A DNA stretch of 64,000 nt from Pyropia haitanensis. Its lineage: Eukaryota > Rhodophyta > Bangiophyceae > Bangiales > Bangiaceae. The notes below the pieces were generated by a model. It had not been told where the DNA came from. It saw only the letters and a list, made by a program, of their open reading frames with translations, and made no database searches. Both the position numbers and the translations under genes were made by a program. Below, piece by piece: positions 1 through 11,382 of this stretch (position 1 is its first letter; each line of letters begins with the position of its first letter). The stretch is from positions 2,294,001-2,358,000 of the forward strand of contig SDUX01000008.1 of assembly GCA_008729055.1 (NCBI GenBank), read 5' to 3'.

Positions 1-292
1 CTTGCGCAGGCGGCGGACGCCGTCGCCGCCCCGCCCCCACCGCCACATCCGCCGCCGGCCCGCCCGGCCGCCGGTGTGATTGGGGAGGTCGGCTAGCGCC
101 CATCCCGCCCCGCGCGTGGCGGCTTGCCGCGCCCAAAGCCGTCGCTTCTGCCCCCCCCCCCCCCACCTCTCCCCCCCCCTCCATCCTTATCCCCCACCCC
201 CGTCCCTCATCCCCCCACCCGCTCACCACGCTACCCTGCCCCCCACCTCACCCTCCCCACGTTTTCCCCGCCGCCCCCCCCCCCCTGTCACC

Positions 293-1542
293 ATGAGGTT
301 GGCGTTCCTGCCGCCCGCGGCGCCACCACCCGTCCACCCCGGCCCGCCACGGTCCGCCCGCCACGCGGTGCGGGTGGCGCCACCGCGGCGCCCCGCGCGC
401 GGCGGCTGCGGCGGCTGCGGCTGGGCCGCCCGCCCGCGTGGCGGCGGCGGCGGCGGCGGCGGCGTCGCGCCCGCCGCCCTGCCAGCCGCGGCGGCGGCAA
501 CCCCCCGGATGGCCTTGACGCCGCCCGCGTCGCCGGCCGCGACGCTCCTCCTGCTCTCGGCGGCGACGACGCACGTGCTGACGCCCGCCGCCGAGGCGGT
601 TGCCGAGTTCCTCCGCGGCCAGGTGGGCGCGCCGGGCCTCATGGCGGGCACGGGCGACTGCCTCACCGCCGCGGCGGCCGCGTCCATGGCGGCGGGCTTG
701 GCGGGGGGGGGGGCGGGGGGCGCCGGCGCCGCCGGCGCCGCCACCGCCGCGGCCGCCGCCGCGGGGGCGGGGGTGGGGTGTGTGGACACGTCGCTGACGA
801 CGCTGATGACCGCGCCGACGGTGAATGAGATTGCGGCGGCGGTGGCGGGTGGGACGGTGGGGGTGATGGGCACGCTCATTGCGCTCGAGGTGAACCGGCA
901 AAAGGTGGGTGGGGGGGGGTGCGTGGTTGGGCGCTGCAGGGGGACGGGCGGTGGCGGCGCGTGGCCGCGGCGGGCGCCGCGCGGGTGGCGGTGGAAGGGC
1001 AGAGTGGGTGGGGGGCTGGGGGGGTGAGTGGGGCATGCGCTGGACTGTCGCCTGGTCTGCAGCCTGTGACGGGAGCTCGTCCCACCGGGGGCGGTTGGCA
1101 GCCTGTCTTGTAGGTGCCGTCATCAGCGTGGATTCGGGGTGAGGGTAGCCCAGCGGGCAACCACTGACGTGTCCGTGTGCGTTTTTTGTGTGGCTTCCCT
1201 GCGGCCTTCTTTCCCCTTGTCATTCACCCCCCCCCCCCCTCCTGTTTCTTTGGGTGGCAGGCGAAAGAGCGCAAGCAATGCCCCTACTGCCGCGGCTGTG
1301 GCAAGCTCCCCTGCGGCAACTGCTGCACGCTCGGCTCGGTGCCGTCGCGGGTGGCGCCGCTCGCGCAGGACGACTGCCCGGTGTGCGTCTCGACCGGCTA
1401 CGTCGAGTGCAACCACTGCGAAGGGACGGGCCGGCTGGTGCCGATTGAGTATGAGCGTGCGCTGCGCGCGCAGTACGAGTCGTACGAGTTCACGTCGGAG
1501 GAGGTGGACTACTACTCCAACGCGGGGCCACCGTACCTGTGA
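293..1542 (+). CDS. ORANGE-like plastid DnaJ-type zinc-finger membrane protein (2 exons)
   Basis: The gene has two exons, 293-904 and 1261-1542 (297 codons). The intron is GT-AG, phase 0, with a C-rich then T-rich end before GGTGGCAG. The N-terminus is a Ser/Ala/Arg/Pro leader compatible with a plastid transit peptide. Two hydrophobic segments follow, around ATLLLLSAATTHVLT and VAGGTVGVMGTLIALEVN. The second runs straight into the Cys-rich module of exon 2, which has four DnaJ-like knuckles: CPYCRGCG, CGNCCTLG, CPVCVSTG and CNHCEGTG. This order, including the E-V-N stretch just before the zinc finger, is that of plant ORANGE (OR) proteins. In plants these are holdases that stabilise phytoene synthase and promote carotenoid accumulation and chromoplast formation. 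Role in this organism is inferred. The ATG at 293 sits in GTCACCATG; a further upstream start is not supported. Shorter relatives such as BSD2 lack the membrane segments, which argues for OR. Confidence 0.82.
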
Positions 1543-3652
1543 GGCGGGGCGCCGTGGTCTGTGAGGCGGGCTAGGGTGCGCGGGGGGAGGGGGGGCGACG
1601 GCGGCGGGCGGGGGCGGGAGCAGTGGCTGGTGGCGAGGTCGGGGGCGGCGTCGCGAGCAGAAACGGATGGAATGGCACGAGACGGCGGCGTCGGTGGGGA
1701 GGGGGGTCTGCATCCGCGGGTCTCTCCGTCTGGCTGGGGGAGGGGCGGTCGTCTGGCCAGCGCGCGCTGCTCCGCCGCGGTTGCCGCCTCGGTTCGCACC
1801 CCCCACGGCGGCCTGTGTCCTCTGTGGACACCGATGGCCAGCTGTTTTCCACACTGTTGGCCTAGGAGGGGATGGCCGTGCCGGACCTGAGCCGTTCTCT
1901 CTTTGTCGCGCTACGCCTATCGCTGCTGGGAGCGCGCACCTTCCACCGCCGTGGCTGGGGCGGCCAGACAAGCGCCGCATTCATGCCACGTGGCGTATTC
2001 TAGTTCTTGTGGTTGCCATCGTCTGCCGCACCGTATCTGTTGAAACTCTGGAACCGGGTGAACACCCTGCTTCGTCCCCAGAGCAACCCGGGTTTGACCT
2101 GGCCATCGACGCGTCGGCAGCTGCATCGCGACGGCCCAGCCCCCACCTCCCCCTTGTCAGGCGCTGCAACGTCCATAAACGCCGCGTGGGGCAGCCTGGG
2201 AACGACACCCGCAATCGCCAAACCGGCCTGTCGCAACGGCCCTGCTCCTCAACGGGGCGCCGGTGCTGTCTTCCAGCGAGGTGTCCACCCCGGTAATGGG
2301 GTCGCCCTTGTCGATACCGCCGCGGTGGTCACCGCACGTGTCTCCCGTGCCGGTCTTTGCCCGCGTCCAGTAACCCGTCCGTCACGCACACCAGCCGCTG
2401 CTGTTGCCTTGGCCGGCCGAGCGGCAGCCGTGGCCGCGCGCAGCGGGCGTGCGCGCGTCGCGGTAGTTACCGGCTTTTTCGAGTCCCGCACGCCCGACCT
2501 TGGAAACCACAGCACCTTTGCCGCCGCTGGGGGGAAGGTGCGCCGGCGTGGAGGAAGACAGACGAGGCCACAAGAGGCCACGCCGTGGGCATTCGCGGCA
2601 ACAGGACATGGAAGCGCCACGTGGCAGAAGGGGAACCTGTACCATCCACGCCCACTCCCCGGCAACGGTCCTCTCTCCCGGCCGCGGCCGACGTCGCGAC
2701 CAACACCGCCGCCGCGGCGGCGGCGGCGGTGGTGCCGTCCACTCATCGACAACAGGGCGGCGGGCGCGGCCGGGACGCTCGACTCGTACTGTACCGACAA
2801 CAGCGCGTCAAGAAGCGCTGGATCGCGGGCCGTCGCGGTCGCCGCTCGAGCTGTAACGTTGGGTAGTGCTGTTTGTTGAGCATCAGCCAATCAAATACAC
2901 CAGAGGGGCCCTTGGCTTTTTGCAGATCGCCGACGAGACCAAAGGTCCACAAGATGACCCAACCGTGCGCTCCCGACTGTGAAAACCCTTCCTTCTGTCA
3001 AGAAATCAGTGAAAAACAGTTGTGGTCTTTACCAGCAGAGTACGAAGACATGATTGGCTTGTCTCTTTGCTGACTTCAGTAAGGAGCCAATGGGGTGTCC
3101 ATCTGTCGTGGAAACTGACTCCGTGTGTCGATCTCGACCACACAGGGCGCAGAGTTTAGACAGCAGCGAATTGTACACAACGGACCCGACGAATCCTTCC
3201 AATCATTACAGCCCCAGCGATGAGTCGGAACAAAAGTGGCCCCACCACCACGCCGCGTCATCCCGTCGCGGATCTGTTGTGATCCGGCGGCGAGCCCGGC
3301 GCGCCCGCGTGGGAGACCGCCCCGCGGGGCAGGGACGGGGGGGCTCCCCCGTCTGACCAATGAATTGCCGCCGCCGGGACCCCCGCCCCCCCTCTCGGCC
3401 GCCTGACGCGGCGGCATCCGCTTACACTGGCGGCGGCCGCGTCACGGATCTGCACCGCGCCGCGCGGCGGGCGCCGCCGCCGCCGCCGCGGCGGCGACGG
3501 GCGTCGGCTCCCCCGCGCGCCCGCCGCCCGCCGCCCACCGCCCGCCCGCCGCCCGCCCGCCGCCCGCCCGCCGCCCACCGCCCGCCGCCCACCGCCCGCC
3601 ACTGCTGCGCGGGGAGGTGGCGTCGGCAGAGGCGGCGGCGGCAGCGGCGGCG

Positions 3653-3689
<37 letters not shown>

Positions 3690-4515
3690 CAGCGACGGCA
3701 GCGACGGCAGCGGCGGCGGCGCCGCAACGCCGCGCCGGCCGTCGGCCGCGACGCGGGCGGGTCGGGATCCTCCCCCTACCCGCCTGGCCGACGACGCCGG
3801 CCCTGCGCCACGCGCCCGCCGCCGCCGCCGCCGCGCGCCCGACAGCCGGCGTGGGCGCTTCCACACCCGCGCCGCCGGCGTTGGTGGCCGCCGCCGGCGC
3901 CCCTCCCCCCCCCTCCCCCCCCCTCCCCCGCCGCGCCGCACGGCACCGCACCGCGCCACGCCACGGCGTGGGCGTCGTAGCCAGCCTCCCGGTGCGCCGG
4001 TGGGGCGGTGCCGACGCCACACCCCAACGTACTGTACACGGTCTCGGGGGGAGCCCCGCCGCCGCGCGTCGTGGGCGCCACGCGCCGTGCTCGGCCGCCG
4101 CCGCCGCGTCGCCGGGCGTCGTGTGCGCCACCCCTTCCTCGTACCCCCCACCCCCCCCCCCCCCCCTCCACCCCTCGCTCGCACATACCGACCACGCCCC
4201 ACTGCCCACCCCTCTCGTCGCGCCCTGCCCGCCCGCGTCCCGTCCCGTCTCTGCCGCGGCGCCGTCCCGCCGCTGACCTCCCCCCCCTCCCTTCCCCTCC
4301 CCTCTCGTACCCGTGCCTCGTTACTGCCCCCCCCCCCCCGACGCACGTCCCAGCTACCCCCCCTTCCCTCCCCCCCCCCGCTGCCCCTGCTTTGCTGCTC
4401 TTCCCCCGCCTGCTGCGGCAGCGTCGGGGGGCGGCCACACACCCCGCAGCGGTTAACGGCGGCGCCGCGGCCGACGGTGGGGGCGGCGATCGACGACGGG
4501 ACGCGTCCGCGTCGG
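1543..4515. other. Long intergenic stretch, no confident gene
   Basis: Overlapping open frames on both strands between 1.6 and 2.9 kb have no recognisable domain and no favoured codon pattern. Between about 2.87 and 3.26 kb GC drops sharply. That island holds a short open frame from the ATG at 2954 to 3073 (39 codons, Cys-containing) with splice-acceptor-like tracts on either side. From 3.4 to 4.4 kb the sequence is CG-trinucleotide and poly-C rich and is probably the promoter/5' leader of the next gene; an upstream exon of that gene cannot be excluded. Confidence 0.5.
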
Positions 4516-6188
4516 ATGACGGCAACGGCAAGGACGGTGGACGGCGGGGACGGCGGCGGCTCGACGGGCGGCGGCGGCGGCGCTGGCGGTGCCCCGCGGG
4601 GCGTGACGCCCGACATGCCGCCGCTGGTGTGGCGCACCGATGACGGCGCGGGGGCGGCGGACGGGGATGGGGGTGGGGGTGGGGGGGTTGGCGGCGCAGG
4701 GGGGTGGGGGCCGGCGTCCACCCCCGCCGGCGTTGGTGGGGAGGAGGATGAGAGCCTGCCCGCCGCCGACGCGGACAGTGGCGGCGAGGGGGATGGCCCG
4801 ACGAACGGGTGGGGGGACAGCGGCGGCGGCGGCGGCGGTGGTGGTGGCGGTGGCGGCGGTGGTGGTGGCGGTGGCGGTCCCAGCGGTGGCGGCGGGGCGG
4901 GTGGTGGCGGCGGCGGTGGGGGGGGGGGCGGCGGCCAGCCGCTGTCGCTGCGCCGCGGCGCGTTCCGCAAGGCGCTCAAGGTCGCGTCGCCGCCGATTCC
5001 AGATGTGCGTTGGGGGGTATGCCGTGGCGGCGGGGTAGCATGGGGCGGGTGGGGGGGTGGGGGGGGGGGGGGGTGGAGAGCGTATTGTGTGTGTGCCCCA
5101 GCGGACGACGGCAATGCGCTGTGGAGGGAGGGCCGGGAAGGAGATGGGGTTTGGTGCCCTGCCGCCAGTGCCAGTTGGTTGCGGTGCGGCCACCGGCTGA
5201 CGGCGTGGGGGGGGGGGGGGGGGGTCAGTCACGACCGGTGTGAGCCGCCGTCGTGCGCGCAGCGGGTGGGGTGCTGGCCGCGCGCGTGGCGCGTGGGAGG
5301 GGCTGACGGGCGGCGGCCTCGGGACGCCCAGACCGATGAGGCGGGGAGGGGAGGGCACGGCGCGGGCCGCCTCTCCCAGGCGACGGGTGGCGGGGGGAGG
5401 CTAACGGCGTGACGACCGCCGTTGGGGCGGCCCACGGGAAGGAGCGCCGGCGCTGACGACCCCTCCTTTGACGGTCCGCTTGTGTGGTGGCGTTGGCGCG
5501 CTGCGTGTGCTGACGTTGCGCATGCATGGGGTCTGCCCACGATTCGCCATCGCCGTTGGTTGGTGCGCTTCCCTGACTGTGTGCGCGTCTGGTTACGGGA
5601 TGTGTGTGCAGGAGGGGCCACCGGCAGAGGACAAGGCGCTGCAGACATGCGTACGTCTTTTTCATGGTTGCTTGCGTTTCGGGTGGCCACTGCGGGGGGT
5701 GGCGGTGGGGGGGCGCTGCCAGCAGTGTGGCGTGTGGTGAGCGGGGTGCGGCGGACGCCGTGGGTGCGGGGTGGCGTCCGAGCGGGCGTCGCCGGTCACC
5801 CGTGGAGCGGACGCGGGGGGTTGCCGGCCTGGGGTGGGCTACCGACACGCCGTGCGGAGTCTGACATTGCTGTGACGCTTTCCCATCCGCTGCTTCCCGT
5901 CCTCGCGCCGGTTTGATGGTCTGTTGTTTTTCTTTCGTTTCCACCCGCGCTCTGTGGATGCCTGCTGACGTGCCTCGTGCATGCACCGTTCGACCATCTC
6001 CTCTTTTGTACCCCCCCCCCCCCCAATCTCTTCTCCTACAGGCCGAGGACGACCTAGCCGCGCTGGAGCAGGCGGTGGACGTGCCGCAAGACCCCACCGA
6101 TGTTGGCGCTCGCGGCAGCGGCGGCGGCTCCTACCCACCTCCGCCACCGCCGCCACCCCCACCCGCGTCGTCGACGCCAGCTACATAG
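4516..6188 (+). CDS. Gly-rich protein of unknown function, three exons with a 13-codon middle exon
   Basis: The model joins 4516-5004, 5612-5650 and 6042-6188 (224 residues). All junctions are GT-AG and phase 0, and the last acceptor is ATCTCTTCTCCTACAG. Exon 1 encodes an acidic/Gly-rich region with poly-Gly blocks and ends in a basic segment, SLRRGAFRKALKVASPPIPD. Exon 2 encodes only EGPPAEDKALQTC. Exon 3 adds an acidic helix-like AEDDLAALEQAVDVP and a Pro-rich tail ending SSTPAT. I do not recognise a family. Support is the clean phase-0 joining of three separated frames and the change of composition at each junction. The ATG at 4516 is the first in frame after the C-rich leader, but the frame is open further upstream, so the start is uncertain. 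The second and third exons are short enough that RNA evidence would be needed to be sure of them. Confidence 0.5.
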
Positions 6189-7197
6189 CGGCCGGGCGTG
6201 GCCGATTGGGTGGGTGGGGGGGGGGGGGGGGAAGACCCCCGCGGGCGCTTCCAACCGGGCTGGTAGAGTGGTCTCAGGATTGCGTTTTTATATGAGGGCC
6301 GCCACGACCACTGGCGGGCGGGCGTTGCTCCCGTTCTTTCTCCCCCACCAGCACACGCTACTGGCAGAGGGGTCGGGGTTTCGGTAGGGGCTGGGGAGGG
6401 GGAGGGGGGGGTGGCGGGAGGGGTACGGTTGTGACAAGGGCGGTGGCCGGCATCCGCGGTTGCTGGATAGCGCTGCAGAGCTGGCCGTTGCAATGCGGGA
6501 GTGGGCCGCCGGTCGTTGCACGGGGCGGTCGGGCCGGACGGGCCTGGACGCGTGTGCAGCACGCGCAAGTGGGGGACAGGCGGGCCTGCGTTGGGGTATC
6601 GTTGGGGCGAGGGCGTGCATATGTTGGACGGAAGCGTCTGGTTTTCTTCGTCCTCGACCACCCCTTGGGGTAGCGGCCCCGGCGTGACCAGCCGGGCGCC
6701 ACCCGCTCGGCTAGCCGGCGGCGGCCGGCGATCTCACCAGCCCGTCGACGACGAGACACGACCGGCGACCCGCCGCGGCCGGCGGGGGGGGGCACAGCAG
6801 AAGGCGCCGCGAGGCACACCCGCCATGACCGCCTGCAGCGTGCGCGTGCCGGGTAGGCGGACAGCCATAGGCGCCGCGCACCATGGGCGGGGCCCCGGAA
6901 ACAGCAGCAGAAACCCACCCCGCGCTCTCAGCAGCCAGAAGTCCCTTGCCGGGATGCGCCGACACCACCCGCGAGCCGCGCGCGGCGGGTTGTCGCCGCC
7001 CCCAGGGGGACGTCATACCCGTTTCGGAGCAGACGCAGGCTTTGCAGCGCCAGCGGACACGGTGCCGCCGCCCCCAACGGATCACAGCGCCGCCGCCCTC
7101 CCTAGTTCGCCTCCCACCAGCCCACCCCCCCTCCCCCCCCCCCCCCCCCTGCCCCTTGCAGCCATCAGAACCCCCCACCCCTATCCATACCGCCGCC
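6189..7197. other. Intergenic, no gene seen
   Basis: This is convergent space between the Gly-rich gene and the ZIP gene. A short T-rich patch at about 6285-6295 lies just after the upstream stop and may belong to its 3' end. A poly-C block at 7123-7150 lies next to the ZIP stop codon. No frame here has recognisable protein features. Confidence 0.5.
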
Positions 7198-8882
7198 CTA
7201 TACCCCAATGCCCGCCGCGTGGATCGCGCTGAGCACCGCCGCCATGATGACCCCCCCCGCGACCGCCGCCGCGGCCGCCTCGGCGCGCCCCGCGTGGGAC
7301 ACCGCCTGCGGCAGCAGCTCGAGGACGCTGATCGCGGCCATGATGCCCGCCACGCCCGCCAGCAGCGCGCCCATGCCCGCCGTGGACGGCGACACAAAGT
7401 GGACGGCGACGAGGAGGACGAGGACGCCGGCGGGTTCCGCCAAGCCCGACGCCAAGGAGAGGGCGACGGCCGTGCGCGCAGAGCGGGTGGCAAAGAAGAC
7501 GGGAAGCGCAACGGCCAGGCTGTGGGAGGGGGGGCGGAAGGGGAGGGGAGGGGACAAACGGTGGGGCAGCCAGGGGGATGTTCATGAAAGAGCGTGAGAT
7601 GGGCAACCGCGAGAGGCCAGAGCGGGTGGGTACGCGGAGGAAGAACCGCGAGGGAAAAGACACGGCACGTGGCAGAATCACGTGGGAAGCGGCCCATGAT
7701 CCGCAGTGAAGCGCGGGGGGGGAAGAACGAGCAAGGCCGAGCCCATAGACAACAAGCAGGGGACGAGGAACATGGCGGCGGACATCCCAAACCAGCAAAC
7801 ACGGACGTCCATGGCCGGCACGAGACAGAGAACACACGGGACGCGCGAAACACGTCAGGTGAGGTGCTCCCATGGCGCCGCTCTCCCGCCGCCCTCCGAC
7901 CCCCCCAAAGAAGCCGTAGAGCCCCATCGCACGGCGCGCCAGCCCCTGCCAAACGCGCCCCTGCGGCGCGTCACCCTCCGTGCCCCACACGCAGCACTTT
8001 GGCTGTGAACTCCCCCCCCCCAAACCCCCGCCGTCGCCTCCCTGTCTCCGCGCGTACCCTTCCGGAATGTTGTGCGCGAGGATGGCGAGCGTGATGGGCA
8101 GGCCAAAGCGGAGCCCCTTGAGCGACGCCAAGCACACGGCCGCCCCCTCCGCCGCGTTGTGCAGCGTCAGCCCCACAGCCGTAACGAGCGCCGACGTGAG
8201 CACGCGGCGGCGCCGCTCCGCCGCCGCGGCGGCGGCGGCGGCGGCCGACGGGCTCAGGCCGGCGCGCCCCCCCCCCCCCCCGCGGATGCGCGCGAGCCGC
8301 CTCTGGGGGCGGCCGCCGCCGCCGCCGCCTTGGCGGCGGACCCCCCCTCGGCCGGCGGCGACCCCCCCCCCCCCCAACCAGTGCCGACACGTCCGGCTCG
8401 GGCACCCACGCCTTGATCGCCGCGACCGCGGCGGCGCCGACCGCGGCCGCCACCCCCACCGTCGCCGGCGGCGCGTCGGCGAGCGCGCCCGGCAGCAGGT
8501 CCAGCGCGGAGACGGTGAGCATAAAGCCCGCCGCGGCGGCCTGCCAGTGCCCCAGCCGCCGCCAGCCGAGGTCTGGGTAGCGGGTGATGAGGACGCCGCC
8601 GAGGCCGGTGGAGAGGCCCGCGACGGTCGACAGGAGCAGCGCCAGCGGCGCGTTGGCGAGCACGTCCGCGCTGGTGGGGGGGGGCGGCGGCAGCCGCGCC
8701 GCCGCCGCCGCCGCGGCGGCCGCCGCCGCCGCCGCCGCCGCGGCGGCGGCGGTGCTGGCCGCCGATGAGGAGGCGGCGGCCGAGACGGCCGACGCGGCGG
8801 CCGCCGCCGCCGTTGCCGGGTCGGCCATGGCGGGGGGGGCGGCGGCGGGCACCACCGCGGCGAGGAGGGCGCCGCCGAGCAT
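7198..8882 (-). CDS. ZIP-family metal (zinc) transporter, ZupT/GufA-like (3 exons)
   Basis: Exons on the minus strand are 8882-8379, 8302-8058 and 7519-7198 (356 residues). Domain order is a low-complexity Ala leader, TM1 (LLLSTVAGLSTGLGGVLI), TM2, TM3, a variable loop, TM4 with the HNAAEG metal motif, TM5 with HNIPEG, then TM6-TM8. The HN-x-x-EG pair in TM4 and TM5 is the binuclear metal site of ZIP proteins, which move Zn2+ or other divalent ions into the cytosol. The larger intron (8057-7520) is phase 2 and splits the Gly of HNIPEG, which proves the join. The 76-nt intron (8378-8303, phase 0) lies in the TM3-TM4 loop. It is inferred because the conserved frame changes there; a length error in a flanking poly-C run is the alternative. 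The start is the first in-frame ATG at 8882; a longer N-terminus is possible. Confidence 0.85.
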
Positions 8883-10524
8883 CGCCGCCAGCGGCGGCAC
8901 CGCCAGCGCGGGGGGGGGGAAGCGGGGGGGGGGGGCCGCGGGGGGGGACGCCGCCTGCCGCCGCCCGCCCCCACCGCCACGCGCGGCGGCGGCGGCGGCG
9001 GCGGCGGCGCGCGGCGCCGCGGCCGCGGCCGCGGCGGGCCGTCGCGAGACGCCCGCCGCGGCGGTGGCGGCGGCGGCGGGCCACCGCGGCGGCCGCGTGG
9101 TGCGGGCGGCGGCGGCGCCCAGGCCGCGTCGGCAGCCCGCTTACAGTGCACCACCAGCCCGCCACGGCCGCCGTCGCGACGGCCGCCGCGGCCGCCGCCA
9201 CGGCCGCCGCGGCCGCCGCCACGGCCGCCGCGGCCGCCGCCACGGCCGCCGCGCCCGGCGGCCGGTGCGTCCATGCGGCCGGCCGGCGGGGACCACCGAG
9301 TGGTGGGGGGGGGGGAGGGGAGGGGAGGGGAGGGGGGAAGGGGGGGAGGGAGGGGGGGAGCGTGTGGTGCTCGTACGGACGGTGCAGGACGCGAACCGGC
9401 GTCGGTGCGGGCGGGCGGGCGGGCGGGTCGCTGCTGGCGGCTGTCGGTCACCACGACGCGACGGCGCCACGCGGTCTGGGCGGTAGGGTAGTGGAGGGGG
9501 GCCCCTTGGAATTCCGGGCCGACCGCACCGCCCGCTTTGGACGGCGCGCGGCCACCCGTCGCGCGCCGCCACGGCGCCACGGCGCACCACCCCAGTGACG
9601 CCGCCCGCCGCCCCCGGCCGGCCGCGCGACGGGCGGCCCGCCCGCCCGCCCGGCCGCCCGTACCCCGCAGCAGTGGGTGCCGTCGGCCGCGCGGTGGGGC
9701 GGCGGCGGCGGGCCGCACGCGGGCGTGCCACCCCACACGGGCGGGGGAAAAAGGCCCCCGCCCCGCGTGGGCAGCCACCGCCGGATCTCGGCATGCGTCA
9801 TCACCCGCCTCGTCGACCGGTGCGGTCGCGCGCAGCACACGCCGCTCCCTCGGGGGGGGGGGGGGGGGGAGGGGGGGTCGTGCTGCGCCGCGGCCTGGGC
9901 GTCGTGCCGCCCCGCGCCGCGCCGCCGCCAGTCCCCGCGCGGCGTGCGGTCGTGCCGGTGTCCCCCGCGGCGGGCCGCGGAGCGGCTCGACCGGCGGGCT
10001 GGCGCCCACCGCGGCGGCGGGTATCCATACCACCGCCGCCACTGCCGCCGCCGCTGCCGGTGCGGCGGCTGGCTTTGGTGTGGATGGGGTGGCCCTGTGG
10101 CGCGTGCCCCTGTGCCTGTGCCCACGGCGAGGGGTACTCGCGCAGGAGCCGCCGCCGACCTGGCGTGGAGGTGCGGTGTACTTTGGTTCTTCTCACATAC
10201 CCGTCGGGCGGGGATGCCGCCGCTCCCCGGGACGCCACCGGGCTGGGTGACCATTGTCGGTGGAGCAGGGCGTGTGTGTGAGATACGTGGTACTCGGTCT
10301 GGTCGTGGTGTACAGTACCTATTCGCCCGTCAGCTGCGGCGGCCGCCGCTTCGGAAACTTGACAGACGAAAATTCCGAGATGGGTCGACCCGGCGTGGCA
10401 GAGAAAGGAAGCACGGGTGCGTCTACGGGCATGACGACTGACGGACAGCCGGCGAGAAGGGAAGGCTTGCAACCCCCACATCGCGCCCCACGACCCTTGC
10501 CCCTTCCCGCACTCCCGCCTCCCT
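8883..10524. other. Intergenic, simple-sequence rich; no gene seen
   Basis: From 8.9 to 9.5 kb the sequence is CGG/GCC trinucleotide and poly-G repeat, including a tandem block at 9164-9256 (separate entry). From 9.5 to 10.5 kb composition is less extreme but none of the frames on either strand has a recognisable domain. The last 150 bases before 10525 are the probable 3' flank of the carbonic anhydrase gene. Confidence 0.5.
9164..9256. repeat. Tandem 21-bp GC repeat, about four copies
   Basis: A unit of the form CCACGGCCGCCGCGGCCGCCG is repeated about four times with few changes. It lies upstream of the ZIP gene and in no supported exon. Confidence 0.7.
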
Positions 10525-11382
10525 CTACTCGCTGCTGTAGCAGGTCAACGTCCGCCCATTCAGCGGCTGCACCGGCCGCTTGGCCAGCACGACGGACCCC
10601 GCGTTGAGGAGCGCAACGCTCAGCCGCCGCAGCTGCGCCGCGCTGGCGGTGCGGGGCGCGGACGAGACCGCCCACGTGACGCCCTCCGTGCACGGCGGGG
10701 TGGTGAGGGAGCCCGCATACTGGCACCAGCCGTCCGTGCCGGGAAAGAGCGCCGCCCAGTCCGCGTCGCCGAGCGTCACCATTGTGTCGGTGGCGACGCC
10801 CGCGGTGGCCATGGACGGGACCGCCTCGGCGGCGGCGAGGAGTTTCTCCAGCCCCACGTTGGCCTCGCCAACGCACAGGTGGACGGCAGCGATCAGCGCG
10901 CTGCCGTCGTCGGCGGCGTGGACGAGCTGCAGCTCGGCCGGGAAGACCTCCCCGCCCATCGTGTGCTCCACCCCAACGTGCACGTGCACCGTGACGAGGT
11001 CGTAGGTGTAGCCCGCCCACGAGGCAATGCCGCACGACCCCGGCGCCGTGCACGCAAACGTGGCGCCGTTGGCCACCCCCGCCGGCCGCAGCACCGCGCC
11101 GTCGTCTTGGCTGGCGACCCCCTCCAGCGGCAGCGGCCCGACTGGCGGGGTCGCGACCACGTCAATGGGGGACTGTTCCATGCCGGAGCCGCAGGCGCGC
11201 CAGTCGGGGGAGAGGGTCCCCCAAAACGCGGGGCCACGGGGGCCAAAGAAGTCAAACTGGGGGGGCATGTCCTGCGCCGTGGCGGGGGCGGCGGCGGCGG
11301 CAACGGTAACCGCCGTCACCGCCGCCGCTGCCATCACGGCCACGGCCGTGGTGCGCCGGCGGGGGGAGACCCGTTCGGCCAT
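10525..11382 (-). CDS. Secreted alpha-type carbonic anhydrase with third zinc ligand His replaced by Gln
   Basis: Single exon, 285 residues. After a basic start (MAERVSPRRR) comes a hydrophobic Ala/Val signal peptide ending near APATAQ. The mature part shows the alpha-CA pattern: WGTLSPDW, CGSGMEQSPID, the VHVHVG ligand strand, EH, and the SLTTPPCTEGV loop with the catalytic Thr. Alpha-CAs interconvert CO2 and bicarbonate and here would act in the secretory path, periplasm or a plastid-linked lumen. The first two zinc-binding His are present in HVH. The third, normally the His of the E-L-H-L-V-H motif, reads Gln (ELQLVH, codon CAG at about 10931). The frame is open to a GTG at 11502, but a TATA box at 11513-11518 would place transcription start near 11485. 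The ATG at 11382 is therefore chosen. It lies divergently from the gene at 12.4 kb. Confidence 0.88.
   Translation of the reverse strand: MAERVSPRRRTTAVAVMAAAAVTAVTVAAAAAPATAQDMPPQFDFFGPRGPAFWGTLSPDWRACGSGMEQSPIDVVATPPVGPLPLEGVASQDDGAVLRPAGVANGATFACTAPGSCGIASWAGYTYDLVTVHVHVGVEHTMGGEVFPAELQLVHAADDGSALIAAVHLCVGEANVGLEKLLAAAEAVPSMATAGVATDTMVTLGDADWAALFPGTDGWCQYAGSLTTPPCTEGVTWAVSSAPRTASAAQLRRLSVALLNAGSVVLAKRPVQPLNGRTLTCYSSE

Noticed and set aside
3258..5114. A 618-codon minus-strand frame of Pro, Arg and Gly
   Set aside because: It lies antisense to the Gly-rich gene and over poly-C/CGG repeats; no start context or domain.
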